64,000 nt of DNA. Source: Astragalus membranaceus. Lineage: Eukaryota; Streptophyta; Magnoliopsida; Fabales; Fabaceae. Numbering within the stretch: position 1 is the stretch's first letter; each line of letters starts with the position of its first letter. Both the position numbers and the translations under genes were made by a program. Below are positions 45,287 through 56,139 of the stretch, piece by piece. The stretch covers positions 36,265,109-36,329,108 of the forward strand of contig CM076849.1 of NCBI GenBank assembly GCA_039519185.1, in the 5' to 3' direction. The notes under the pieces are model-generated. The model was not told the origin of the DNA. It ran no database searches and worked only from the letters and a program-made list of their open reading frames with translations.

Positions 45287-45480
45287 ACGCGCGCGCGCGA
45301 CTTACGCGCAACTGGCGCGCTGGGCAACAGAGAGTTCAGAAGCAACAGGTGCTCCCCTGCGCGCGACGCGCAACTTACGCGCAACTGGCGCGCTGAGCGA
45401 CAGAAAGATCAGACGCCACAGGCGCTTCCTGGCGCGCGCGCGCGACTTACGCGCAACAGGCGCGCAGAGCCACAGAAGGT
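45287..45480 (-). repeat. CG-rich tandem array in the pol-ORF2 spacer
   Basis: Three units of about 71 bp. Each holds CGCGCGACTTACGCGCAACTGGCGCGC or a close variant, then an AT-richer tail. The ACTTACGCGC core is shared with the LTR array. Short reading frames across it are artefacts. Confidence 0.88.
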
Positions 45481-45628
45481 TCAAATGCAACATGTGAATC
45501 TTGGTGAATCTAAAATGCCTAAGTTAAGGAAAATATGCGAAACAATAAAAGAGATAAGGGTTGAGAAAATTGGGTTGCCTCCCAATAAGCGCTTCTTTAA
45601 CGTCACTAGCTTGACGTTACCTCGATTT

Positions 45629-48600
45629 TTAAGGGTCGCTTAAAACCAAGGCCACTTTCTCTCTCTCCACTACTTCGCCCAAGTATGGCTTCAGTCTCTG
45701 CCCATTAACTTTGAAGGATCTTTTTGATTCAGGTTCCTCTACTTCAATTGCTCCATATGGTGTCACTTCTTTGACTACAAAAGGCCCTGACCATTTGGAT
45801 TTCAATTTCCCGGGAAACAACTTGAGTCTAGAGTTAAACAGCAACACTTGTTGCCCTGGATGAAATTCTTTTCTTGAGATGTTCTTGTCATGATACGCTT
45901 TCATTCTTTCCTTGTAGATCTTATTGTTCTCATATGCTTGTAGACGCATCTCATCTAATCCGTGCAGTTGCAGGATTCTCTTCTCCCCACAGGCCGAAGT
46001 GGTAAAATTCAAAAACTTTAGTGCCCAATACGCTTTGTGCTCAAGTTCAACCGGTAAATGGCAAGCTTTACCATAAACCAATTGATACGGTGACATGCCT
46101 AAAGGTGTTTTATAGGCTGTTCTATATGCCCAAAGCGCATCGTCTACCTTCAACGACCAATCCTTTCTTGAGCTTCCAACTGTCTTTTCCAAGATCCTCT
46201 TAATCTCTCTGTTTGAGACTTCTGCTTGACCATTGCTCTGAGGATGATAAGGAGTTGTCACTTTATGCGTAACACCATACTTGGAGAGAACATTGTTGAG
46301 TTGGGTGTTGCAAAAGTGGCTACCCCCATCACTGATTAGGACTCTTGGCACACCGAATCTAGAGAAGATGTTCTTCTTTATGAATTTAACCACAGTTTGG
46401 GAATCACTCTTAGCAGTGGCACTAGCTTCAACCCACTTGGAGACATAGTCGACTGCCACCAAGATGTACTCACAATTGAAAGAGGGTGGGAATGGTCCCA
46501 TAAAATCTATGCCCCAACAATCAAACACTTCTACTTCAAGGATGGGATTCAATGGCATCTCCCCCTTACGTGAAATATTGCCAGTCCTCTGGCATTTGTC
46601 ACAGCTTCTCACGTAATCATGTGCATCCTTGAAGAGGGATGGCCAGTGAAAACCAGATTGGAGAACCTTAGCAGCTGTGCGTTCCCCATTATAGTGCCCC
46701 CCACAGGGAGAGTCATGACAATGCCAGAGAATGCTTTTTCTTTCGGCACCAGACACACATCTTCTCAAAAGTCCATCCGTCCCAACCTTGTAGAGATAAG
46801 GATCATCCCACAGGTAATGTTTGGCATCATGGAGGAACTTTTTCTTTTGTTGCCATGTGAGATCTTCCGGGACCTTTCCGGCTGCCTTGTAATTTGCAAT
46901 GTCGGCGAACCAAGGTCTTTCTACAATGGCAAGCAACTTTTCATCCGGGAATTCTTCCAGGATTTCTTTTTCTAGAGCAGTCACTTTTTTGTTCTCTAGC
47001 CTTGACAAATGATCTGCTACCACGTTCTCGCTCCCTTTTTTGTCCTTGATTTCCAAGTCAAATTCCTGCAAAAGCAAAATCCATCTAAGGAGTCGAGGCT
47101 TAGACTCGCCCTTGGTTAGCAGATATTTAATTGCTGCATGGTCAGTAAAAACAATTACTTTCGATCCAACCAAATAGGAACGAAATTTTTCCAATGCAAA
47201 TACTATGGCTAGCAATTCTTTTTCGGTTGTTGCATAGTTGACTTGATTCTCATTTAAGACCTTGCTAGCATAATAAATGGCATGAAAAAATTTCTCTGAT
47301 CTCTGCCCCAATACAGCACCCACTGCGTAATCACTTGCATCGCACATGAGCTCAAACGGAGCATCCCAATTTGGGGCTACTATGACTGGAGCAGAGACCA
47401 GTTTTTCCTTTAGGATATTAAAAGCATACAGACAATCATTATCAAATACAAACTCAGCCTCCTTAACAAGTAGATTGCATAAAGGTTTTGCAATCTTGGA
47501 GAAGTCTTTTATGAAACGTCGATAAAAACCGGCGTGTCCTAAAAAACTTCTCACTCCTTTTACATTTAGAGGAGGAGGCAACTTTTCTATCACTTCGATT
47601 TTCGCTTGGTCAACCTCAATGCCTTTTGCAGAAATTTTATGGCCAAGCACAATACCTTCCTTGACCATAAAGTGGCACTTCTCCCAATTCAAAACTAAAT
47701 TGGTTTCCGTGCATCGTTTTAAAACCGCATCAAGGTTAGCCAAGCAAGAATCATAAGTAGAACCAAAAACAGAAAAATCGTCCATAAATACCTCAATTGC
47801 AGTTTCCATCATATCAGAAAAAATAGAAAGCATGCACCTTTGAAAATTCGCTGGAGCATTGCACAACCCAAAGGGCATCCTCCGATATGCGAACACACCG
47901 AAGGGACACGTGAAAGCTGTCTTCTCTTGGTCTTCTGGGTCTACTGCTATCTGGTTATACCCAGAGTATCCATCCAGAAAGCAATAGAACGCTTGTCCAG
48001 CCAACCTCTCCAGCATCTGATCCATGAATGGCAACGGGAAGTGGTCCTTCCTGGTTGCCTGGTTTAACCTCCGGTAGTCTATACACATTCTCCAACCCGT
48101 AACAGTTCGAGTCGGAATCAGCTCATTCTTGTCATTCTTCACTACCGTCATACCACCCTTTTTAGGGACCACATGAACCGGACTCACCCATGAACTATCT
48201 GAGATGGGATAAATCATGCCGGCCTCTAAGAGCTTTAACACTTCCTTACGCACCACCTCTTTCATTGTAGGATTTAATCTCCGCTGAGGTTGGATCACAG
48301 GTTTGAATTCTTCCTCCAGTTTGATTTTGTGCATGCAAAAAGCTGGACTTATCCCCTTGAGGTCTGAGATAGTCCAACCCAACGCATTTTTGTTGCTTCT
48401 TAGTACCCTCATCAGCTTCTCTTCTTCCAATTTGGTCAAAGAGCTGCTAATGATAGCTGGATGAAGATCATCATTTGCAAGGAAAACATATTTCAGATGA
48501 GAGGGGAGTTGCTTCAATTCAGGGATCTTTTTCTCGGGACTCTCCCCCCTATCTAGCTCTTCTCTTTTCTTTGACACATTTTCTATCTGAGAAGCTTCAA

Positions 48601-51052
48601 ACTGCAGAATACAGTCTTCTATTTCACTCCCCAGATTCTCTTCTGCTTCTTCAATAGAGTTTACAATTACATTCTCCAATGGAGGAACTGGTACTTCCTG
48701 TCTAAAGGTCTCTTTCACAGAATTATCAAGTACATCCACCCTAAAACACTGTCCTTTGTCATCAGGATGGCGCATAGCTTCAAAAACATTAAACGTGATC
48801 TTCTCATCCTGGAACCTTAAGATTAGCTTCCCTTGTTGCACATCAATCAACGCTCGCCCTGTGGCTAAGAATGGTCTTCCCAGGATCAGTGGTACCTCTG
48901 CATCTTCCTCCATGTCAAGGATCACAAAGTCTACCGGAAATAGGAATTTGTCAACTCTGACCAGAACATCTTCCAACACTCCATAAGGATATTTTATTGA
49001 TCGATCAGCAAGTGTCAGAGACATTCTAGTCGGCTTCACCTCACCACCACCAAGTCTCTTCAGCATAGACAATGGCATAAGATTAATACTGGCCCCCAGG
49101 TCACAGAGAGCTTTACCAACGGCTATGTCGCCAATTGCACATGGAATGGTGAAGTTTCCCGGATCTTTCATTTTCTGAGGAAGCTTCCTTTGAATTATAG
49201 CACTGCACTCTTCAGTCAAAGCCACTGTTTCATCCTCTTTGAATTTCCTCTTCTTCGTCAAAAGCTCCTTCATGAATTTGGCATATATGGGCATCTGTTC
49301 TAGAGCTTCTGCAAAGGGGATATTGATTTGTAGCCGCTTGAAAACCTCCATGAACTTAGAAAACTGCTCATCTTTTTGGTTTTTCTTGCTAGCATGAGGA
49401 TACGGCAGCTTCACTTCCGGAGGAGGTGCCTTGGGTTTCTCTTGTACCTGCACATCAAAGAACAAATTGTTTTTATTAGTGTTAGACTTCACACCTTCTT
49501 CACTTTCCTTACTCAACTCATTTTCAACTCCCCCATTTTTTTCATTTTCATTCTTTTCACTCAACTCTTCTCTTTCATTTTCCACTGACACCTTCTTTTC
49601 ACAATTTACCACCGGAGTTGGCAACTCCCGACCACTTCTTAAAGAGATAGCCTTCGCAGTCTCATCCCTAGGGTTGTCAACTGTACTAGCTGAGAAACCG
49701 CTGTTAGATGATCCAGCAAGCTGCTTTGATAACTGCCCAATTTGAGTCTCTAGATTCTTTATGGAAGCTTCATGATTCTTTTCCATATTCTTCATAGCTT
49801 GGTCTTGAGATTGAAAGGTTGTCTTTGTCATTTGCATAAACTGAGTCAACGCTTCCTCCATAGGGGATGGCTTCCTTTGTTCTTGACTAGGTTGCTGCTG
49901 ATGTGACCCTGCTGTATCATTATTCTTCCAAGAGAAGTTGGGGTGATTCTTCCACCCAGGATTGTAGGTGTTAGAATAAGGGTTCCCACCTTGCTTCTGA
50001 AAGTTGCCCATATAATTAACCTGTTCGCTGTTATCTCCATGAGTTGCACAATCACCTTCATGAGCATTCCTGCCACAATAATTACATGACCCCGTTTGCA
50101 CTGCTTGAACGGTTGCAGGATTTTGAGATCCACTTGGCAAAGCAGCAGCTAACTGTTTAGTGAGAGCCTCAATTTGAAGTGACATTACCTTTTGTTGAGC
50201 CAACACAGCACTATTAGCGTCCAACTCTAAAATTCCTGGCCTCTTTGTTGCCCCTCTATCATTTTGAATCCGGTACTCATTAGAAGCCATATGCTCCACT
50301 AACTGTCTTGCTTCAGCTTCAGTTTTAGTACCCAAAGACCCTCCAGCTGAGGCATCTAACATCATTCTTGTTTGAGGTCGCAAACCATGACAGAAAGTTT
50401 GCAACTGCACAAAGTCATCAATACCATGCCCAGGACATTTTTTTAACAACAGTTTGAACCTTTCCCACGCATCATAAAGAGACTCAACATCTCCTTGCTC
50501 AAAATTTGATATTTCAGCCCTTTTCTTGATGAACTTAGAAATTGGAAAGAATCTTTCTAAGTACTTGCTCTCTAGATCACCCCAATTGTTAATAGTTCCT
50601 GCTGGGATAGTGTTTAACCAATCTTTAGCCCTCCCAGTCAAAGTATATGGAAACAGACGCAACTTTTTCTGGTCATCAGTCACTCCTGTAGGATTTGTGG
50701 ACCCACAAATTTCATAGAACTGAAATAAGTGTTGATTTGGATCTTCAGCATCCGACCCAGAGAATTGTTCTGTTTTCAAGGCAGTGAGGATCGAAGACTT
50801 GATCTCAAATGCCACAGCTCCCACAGGTTGGAAGGTGTATGCTTGGACGCCTTGATTTCTTCTACCAAAGTCACCAAGAGTGCGAGCAGGTGGTGGATTT
50901 TCTCCCATAATTTCAGTCACAGTTTGTTGCACAGAAGATTCTCCTGTTGTTGCTCTTTGCTTCCTTAGCCTTGCTTCCTTTCTATTAGCTCTAGCGGTTT
51001 TCTCAATCTCCGGATCGAAAAGTAAATCCTTAGGATTAACAGCTCCGCGCAT
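45629..51052 (-). CDS. Athila gag-pol polyprotein, intact
   Basis: The ATG at 51052 gives 1807 residues (a TTG-started extension to 51082 is possible). Gag: capsid region near residues 60-240 (PNQHLFQFYEICGSTNPTG, WLNTIPAGTINNW) and zinc knuckle CNYCGRNAHEGDC at 323-335, spaced CX2CX4HX3C, one short of canonical. Protease: ALCDLGASINLMP with catalytic Asp at 651; the DLGA form is usual in plant gypsy elements. Reverse transcriptase: YRRLNQATRKDHFPLPFMDQ, catalytic FMDD at 1089-1092. RNase H: MCDAS with Asp 1238 and FTDHAAIKYLL. Integrase: HHCC finger, then Asp 1516, Asp 1575 and Glu 1611, a D,D(35)E triad. All catalytic residues checked are present in one unbroken frame. Confidence 0.95.
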   Translation of the reverse strand: MRGAVNPKDLLFDPEIEKTARANRKEARLRKQRATTGESSVQQTVTEIMGENPPPARTLGDFGRRNQGVQAYTFQPVGAVAFEIKSSILTALKTEQFSGSDAEDPNQHLFQFYEICGSTNPTGVTDDQKKLRLFPYTLTGRAKDWLNTIPAGTINNWGDLESKYLERFFPISKFIKKRAEISNFEQGDVESLYDAWERFKLLLKKCPGHGIDDFVQLQTFCHGLRPQTRMMLDASAGGSLGTKTEAEARQLVEHMASNEYRIQNDRGATKRPGILELDANSAVLAQQKVMSLQIEALTKQLAAALPSGSQNPATVQAVQTGSCNYCGRNAHEGDCATHGDNSEQVNYMGNFQKQGGNPYSNTYNPGWKNHPNFSWKNNDTAGSHQQQPSQEQRKPSPMEEALTQFMQMTKTTFQSQDQAMKNMEKNHEASIKNLETQIGQLSKQLAGSSNSGFSASTVDNPRDETAKAISLRSGRELPTPVVNCEKKVSVENEREELSEKNENEKNGGVENELSKESEEGVKSNTNKNNLFFDVQVQEKPKAPPPEVKLPYPHASKKNQKDEQFSKFMEVFKRLQINIPFAEALEQMPIYAKFMKELLTKKRKFKEDETVALTEECSAIIQRKLPQKMKDPGNFTIPCAIGDIAVGKALCDLGASINLMPLSMLKRLGGGEVKPTRMSLTLADRSIKYPYGVLEDVLVRVDKFLFPVDFVILDMEEDAEVPLILGRPFLATGRALIDVQQGKLILRFQDEKITFNVFEAMRHPDDKGQCFRVDVLDNSVKETFRQEVPVPPLENVIVNSIEEAEENLGSEIEDCILQFEASQIENVSKKREELDRGESPEKKIPELKQLPSHLKYVFLANDDLHPAIISSSLTKLEEEKLMRVLRSNKNALGWTISDLKGISPAFCMHKIKLEEEFKPVIQPQRRLNPTMKEVVRKEVLKLLEAGMIYPISDSSWVSPVHVVPKKGGMTVVKNDKNELIPTRTVTGWRMCIDYRRLNQATRKDHFPLPFMDQMLERLAGQAFYCFLDGYSGYNQIAVDPEDQEKTAFTCPFGVFAYRRMPFGLCNAPANFQRCMLSIFSDMMETAIEVFMDDFSVFGSTYDSCLANLDAVLKRCTETNLVLNWEKCHFMVKEGIVLGHKISAKGIEVDQAKIEVIEKLPPPLNVKGVRSFLGHAGFYRRFIKDFSKIAKPLCNLLVKEAEFVFDNDCLYAFNILKEKLVSAPVIVAPNWDAPFELMCDASDYAVGAVLGQRSEKFFHAIYYASKVLNENQVNYATTEKELLAIVFALEKFRSYLVGSKVIVFTDHAAIKYLLTKGESKPRLLRWILLLQEFDLEIKDKKGSENVVADHLSRLENKKVTALEKEILEEFPDEKLLAIVERPWFADIANYKAAGKVPEDLTWQQKKKFLHDAKHYLWDDPYLYKVGTDGLLRRCVSGAERKSILWHCHDSPCGGHYNGERTAAKVLQSGFHWPSLFKDAHDYVRSCDKCQRTGNISRKGEMPLNPILEVEVFDCWGIDFMGPFPPSFNCEYILVAVDYVSKWVEASATAKSDSQTVVKFIKKNIFSRFGVPRVLISDGGSHFCNTQLNNVLSKYGVTHKVTTPYHPQSNGQAEVSNREIKRILEKTVGSSRKDWSLKVDDALWAYRTAYKTPLGMSPYQLVYGKACHLPVELEHKAYWALKFLNFTTSACGEKRILQLHGLDEMRLQAYENNKIYKERMKAYHDKNISRKEFHPGQQVLLFNSRLKLFPGKLKSKWSGPFVVKEVTPYGAIEVEEPESKRSFKVNGQRLKPYLGEVVEREKVALVLSDP

Positions 51053-51204
51053 GCACTGAGAACACACAAGAAACTTGGACAAGTGTCAAAGCAAACTGTG
51101 TAATATATACAATAACCAAAAAATAACAGAAATAAAACTAAAGTGAATGTAAATATGTACGGGTTCGAATTAGCAGTTGCCTTCGAATTACTAGTAAATG
51201 TAAT

Positions 51205-51227
51205 TTCGATCCCCGGCAACGGCGCCA
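51205..51227 (-). promoter_or_regulatory. tRNA-Asp primer-binding site of the Athila element
   Basis: The minus strand matches 23 nt of the reverse complement of the 3' end of plant tRNA-Asp(GTC), starting TGGCGCCGTTGCCGGGGATC. It lies 6 bases inside the 5' LTR (51234-52537). Confidence 0.93.
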
Positions 51228-51233
51228 AAAACT

Positions 51234-52537
51234 TGTTAGGATATTGGCAAGTGTACCAAATCGTTCAAGTAATAGAATCGGTAAGAACCGGGATATCGTC
51301 CTCAAGGATCGAGGTTAATTTACTAAGTCGTTAACAACAGCTAATAGGAACCAAATTAAAAAGGGTTTGTTTGATAATTGTTGAGCTGTCGAGCTCGAAG
51401 TAAAGCAATAAAATATTTTTATGTTTTTAATAATAAAAGCCGAAAAACGAGTTGAAGGAATACGATGGAAAAGAATGCTAGGGACGAATTCCTATTAATT
51501 TCACCCTATTGCCACTGATTTAGTTTGAAAGTTAATCCCTCTCTCTAATCTTGCTATCAAACTCACAACATTAACTAATTCCTAGTTCCTTAGGTAACTA
51601 GTCCTTTGTCGATAACTAAAAGCCCTAATCCCTTAGGTGATTCTAATTACCAACAAGCATTAAAGTAAGAATTTGTAATGTACTACAATTCATAGAATAT
51701 CCCTAAACCACAAATTGAAGGTATCGAAATTCAAACATTCAATAATAAAACTCCCATTTCATAATTGAACAAAAGATCATTGTATGAGTTTTCCAACCAT
51801 AAAAAGCATTAAGCGTAGAAACTCGATACACAAAATACGAGAGAGTACGGTACAAATATGATACTAAACCAGCGACAATAGAGTTACATCAATATTAATT
51901 CATCCCTAACATAAAGAGATTTAGCTATTCATGATTAATGAAGAGAAATCAAGAAAATTACAAGTGGAAGATGATGATGAACACATATGAAGCTTCAATC
52001 CTTGTTCCCAAGTCTTGATTCTTCAGTAGCCGTCAGACGGAATCGCTCCTCTTTCAGTTCTAGGGTTCCAAAAACGTGCAAAAGTCCCTTCCCACGCGTC
52101 CTGGATCTGTTTTTGACGCAAGCACAGTGATTTCGCGCACCATTGGCGCGCCGCGCGTCACTTACGCGCAGAGAGGCAGAAAGCGCTGTGAACTTGCGCA
52201 CCATTGGCGCGCCGCGCGTCACTTACGCGCAGAGGGGCAGATGCGTTCTCCTGGTTCTTCTGTTGACTCGCGCGCCTCTTGCGCGCCGCGCGTGAGTGGC
52301 GCGCCACACCCAATTCCTGCGCTCTCGAATCATTTGTTTGCAGTGCCTTGTCTATTCGTTCCACCTATTCCCTGGGCACAAAAATACAACAAACCCAGCA
52401 TAAACACTGCAAAGCAAGTAAATTCCACAAAGCACAATACAGAACAATTCATCACAAAATTTAACTAATTCATCACTAAATTTGTATAAAAACTCTCTTG
52501 AAAACTCTGAACCACATCATGTGATGAGGGTTCATCA
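51234..52537 (-). repeat. 5' LTR of the Athila element
   Basis: 1304 bp, apparently identical to 40887-42190, carrying the same CG-rich array. Confidence 0.95.
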
Positions 52538-52542
52538 GCATC

Positions 52543-53666
52543 CACCCTTGAGCAACATGTCAAGGTTTGAATCTCACAATTTCACTATCCTCATTCTGTT
52601 TTTTGCACAAAAACCCATATGTATCCGACTGGTTTCACACCTTCAGGTGTTTGGACTACAGGTCCAAAAACTTTTGTAAAACGAGTTTAATTCTGCTTCA
52701 ATTTCATCTTTCCATTTGGGCAATTCTCACTTTGTCTACAATCTTTAATAGACTTTGGTTCATGATCATCACTATCATTTATCACATTTAGCGCTATATT
52801 ATATGTAAAAATATCGTCAACAGTGACTTCGTTTCGGTTCCATTGTATTTCATTCTTGACATATTTCATTGAGATCTCTTTAATTTTAGAATTTTTCAGG
52901 TACCTAATCAGTTCTTCTAGAACTGAAATGTCATATTATGTTTGAAGACTCTTTTAGAGTTTCTATATCATCGCTTGGACCATCTTTCTTTTTAGCTCCT
53001 TTTCTTGTTCGAGGATTTTTATCTTTGGAACCGATTGGTCTACCATGCTTTAGACGCGATTGAGACTCATTTGCAATATTAGATTGTCCAACATGGACAT
53101 CCATTTTATTGGAGCATTAGTAGCTGATATGTATGATTTGGTCACACCTTTGGATCAGTGAATGCATTTGGTAGATGATTTTCTAAGCTTTGCAAATGAC
53201 TTATCTTTTTAACTTCTAGTTCACGTTGTTTAGTTTGAGGATCAAGATGAGACAATGATAATTCATTCCAACTGATCTCTTTTTTCAGCTGCTTATTCTC
53301 TCCCCTAATATTGAGAAATTTAATTCATCAAATGCTAATCATCAAACTGGACTATAAACAAGTCTCCAATTGTTGGATCAAGGTACTTTATTATACATGG
53401 AGATTTATATCCAATATATATTCCCAAAATTTTTCGAGGACTCATCACAGTGCATTGTGAATGGAGAAATTGGAAAATATACACTGCACATCCAAAAATT
53501 CTAAGATGGGAAATATTAGGTTCGTGACCAAAAACCAAATGTAAAGGGGAAGAGTTGTGATAACTTGTTGGCTTGATGCGAATCAAAGTTACAACACGCA
53601 AAATTGCATATTCCCAAGTAGAAATTGGAAGTTTTTATCTCAAGTATTGGTCATATAATTAACTTT
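52543..53666 (-). pseudogene. Copia element 3: reverse transcriptase start and integrase, decayed
   Basis: The minus-strand frame 52869-52687 has YNIALNVINDSDDHEPKSIK, then DCRQSENCP, the start of copia reverse transcriptase. Frame 53601-53335 has SSPLHLVFGHEPNISHLRIF, then GCAVY and SPRKILGIYIGYKSP, the integrase C-terminus. They are in the expected order but in broken frames. Confidence 0.8.
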
Positions 53667-54116
53667 CACTACCAAATTAGCGGCTCTTTACCACACTAAA
53701 ATAGCCACATTTATTTTACACGTGGGTAAAGATTGGATGAGCCACGCTCTTGACAGTGGCTAAATAACCGGGAAAGGGTGTGAAATATTTTCCTTTCTCG
53801 CTCACTCCCTCCCTCCTTAATCGCAAATCGCAACTTCTGAAAACCTCTCCTTCTGAAACACTTCTCTACGCACGATTCCTCTCCCTCAATTCCTCTCCCT
53901 TCCGAAAACCTAGATCCACGATGAAACACGATTCCTCCTCTCCCATTTGAAAACCTCTCCTTCACGATGAACCTCTCCTTCACGATGAACCTCTAGCTCC
54001 TTCAGTTGATAGAAGAAAACCCAGCCTCCACGATGAAACACCAAGAAACCTCTCCAATTCGTCCTTGACCAGAAGTGAAGAAGTGAATCGCTGAAACCTA
54101 GCCTCCATCGCCGAAA

Positions 54117-55240
54117 CCTGACCAGAAGTGAAGAAGTGAACCTCTCTTTCGGTGAAGCTCTCTCTCTCGCAACTTCCTTCTCATCGTAGGTACCAATCGT
54201 CCCTCGTTTCTTTCTTTCTCCTTTCTTGATTTTAATGTTTCTTGTTCACTGCATTTTAATGTTTCTTGTTCTCATCGTACAGTTCCTTCTTTCGGTTTGA
54301 TTTTTGCTGCTTTCAATTTGATTTTTGCTACATTCAATTAGATTTATTTGCTGCTTTGTTTCACTGATTTGCTGCTTTGGTTCCAAATGTGTGTATTCTA
54401 TTTTTGCTGCTTTGGTTCACTGATTTGCGATTCTATTTGCTGCTTTGGTTCACTGATTTGCTGCTTTGTTCACTGATTTTTGCTGGTTCACTGATTTTTG
54501 CTGGTTCACTGATAAAAGATTTATATGCTTGATACAAATGTTTGTATTCTATTTTTGCTCGATACAATTGTGTGTATTCTATTTTTACGAAAACCACTTT
54601 GATGATACAATTAGATTTTTGCTGCTTTCAATTTGTATTCTATTTTTTTAGTCTAAAAATGTGTGTTTTGCTTTGTTGTGAATCATGATTCTCATTCACC
54701 TCGTTATTGACTTCATTCTTTCTTGTTGTTGTCTTGATTGCTGCATTCACAGTTCCGTCATCTTGTTGGCTCGCGGCGGTTTCGTTGATCTCAGTTGCGG
54801 CGAGGACGGCGAGAAGTGAAGAAGTGAAGAAGTGAACCTCTCTTTCGGTGAAGCTCTCTCTCGCAACTTCCTTCTCATCGTAGGTACCAATCGTCCCTCG
54901 TTTCTTTCTTTCTTCTTTCTTGATTTTAATGTTTCTTGTTCACTGCATTTTAATGTTTCTTGTTCTCATCGTACAGTTCCTTCTTTCGGTTTGATTTTTG
55001 CTGCTTTCAATTTGATTTTTTCTACATTCAATTAGATTTATTTGCTGCTTTGGTTCACTGATTTGCTGCTTTGGTTCCAAATGTGTGTATTCTATTTTTG
55101 CTGCTTTGGTTCACTGATTTGCGATTCTATTTGCTGCTTTGGTTCACTGATTTGCTGCTTTGGTTCACTGATTTTTGCTGGTTCACTGATTTTTGCTGGT
55201 TCACTGATAAAATATTTATATGCTTGATACAAATGTGTGT
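54117..55240 (+). repeat. Tandem duplication of about 0.4 kb inside the CACTA element
   Basis: Two copies (about 54117-54545 and 54817-55240) begin GAAGTGAAGAAGTGAACCTC and contain ATCGTAGGTACCAATCGTCC. Both run into TTTGCTGCTTTGGTTCACTG repeats. The copies are very similar, with small indels. Confidence 0.85.
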
Positions 55241-55468
55241 ATTCTATTTTTGCTCGATACAAATGTTTGTATTCTATTTTTGCTTGATACAAATCAGTAT
55301 CTGCCAATACATTTCACTTAAAGTATCAGTATCAGTCTGCTAATATCAGTTTAAATACTGCTCTATGATTTTAATGATTCTGTCTGTTTCATTCAATCCA
55401 AATTAGTAAGTATGTGATTTTACACGTGGGAGATTCCACTAAATATTAATGATTATTTTTCCCAACAG

Positions 55469-55906
55469 GAGAAGATTTCAGAGAGCTTATCTGAAGACCA
55501 AGAACGTGCAGCTACCATAGGTGTTCCGTCAAAGATTAATGTTTATCCTAATGACGCCATTGGAAAAGCATGTAGAGCTGAACACTCAGGCCGAGTTCGT
55601 GTTTTAGGTCCAGGTGTTTGTCCAACTGTTGTTTTTGGAAATCGTAGGCATTTCGCTGATTTTATCCAAGTTGGTAATTCTGACCAAGTGAACGTCGAAA
55701 ACCTAAGAAAACACATTGAAGATTTGGAAGAAAAACTAGTTGGATATGAAGAAACTAAAGAAGAACTTGCTAAAACCAGGGAGGAGCACACACAAACCAA
55801 GGAGAAGCTTACACAAACAACAAATAAATTGGAAAATCTTCACAACTTCTTGCAACATAAATTTGGAGATGAATTATCTTTGTTTAACTTAGGTTCCTCA
55901 TCTTAG
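55469..55906 (+). pseudogene. CACTA transposase-related exon (Transposase_24-like end)
   Basis: A likely acceptor (TTTTTCCCAACAG, ending 55468) opens a frame of 145 codons to the TAG at 55904-55906. It reads GRVRVLGPGVCPTVVFG, resembling the G-R-V-x-G-x-G block near the C-terminus of plant Transposase_24/TNPA-type proteins. A coiled-coil-like tail follows (ENLRKHIEDLEEKLVGYEET), ending LFNLGSSS. The N-terminal exons of such a protein are absent between here and 53667. It is therefore read as a remnant or a truncated DNA-binding product. Family assignment is from memory. Confidence 0.6.
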
Positions 55907-56139
55907 TCTAGATATTTAGAATATCTATTAGAATCTGTAATTACTTGTTGCTTAGGTATTACTTTTGGATGTTAGAGTTTTATCTTAAGTACTTAGCAAT
56001 ATATGCAAAATTTTATTATCTATCTTAATTTTGATTTGTTATCTATTAGTTACATATTAGGGCCAATGAAATATTAATGTGCCATTACCAGATCAGCTTT
56101 GTTTTACCAGGAAGAATAAATTTTTTAAAAAAAAAAGAT

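Larger units (their letters stand above)
40887..52537 (-). mobile_element. Full-length Athila-type gypsy retrotransposon, apparently intact and young
   Basis: 11,651 bp. Two 1304-bp LTRs (40887-42190 and 51234-52537) start TGTTAGG and end GGTTCATCA; I found no difference between them by eye. The TSD is GCATC (40882-40886 and 52538-52542). The primer site (51205-51227) matches 23 nt of the tRNA-Asp 3' end. On the minus strand the order is LTR, primer site, gag-pol (51052-45629), a CG-rich spacer, ORF2 (44667-43501), tandem repeats, purine tract AGTTGGGGGTTG and LTR. Both ORFs are uninterrupted. Zero visible LTR divergence indicates a very recent insertion. Confidence 0.94.

Noticed and set aside
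45058..45643. 173-residue plus-strand and 108-residue minus-strand frames
   Set aside because: They span the CG-rich tandem array between pol and ORF2; repeat-driven, with no domain.
55092..55307. Minus-strand frame of AKISEPAKISEP repeats
   Set aside because: It comes from the TTTGCTGGTTCACTGA tandem repeats in the CACTA element.
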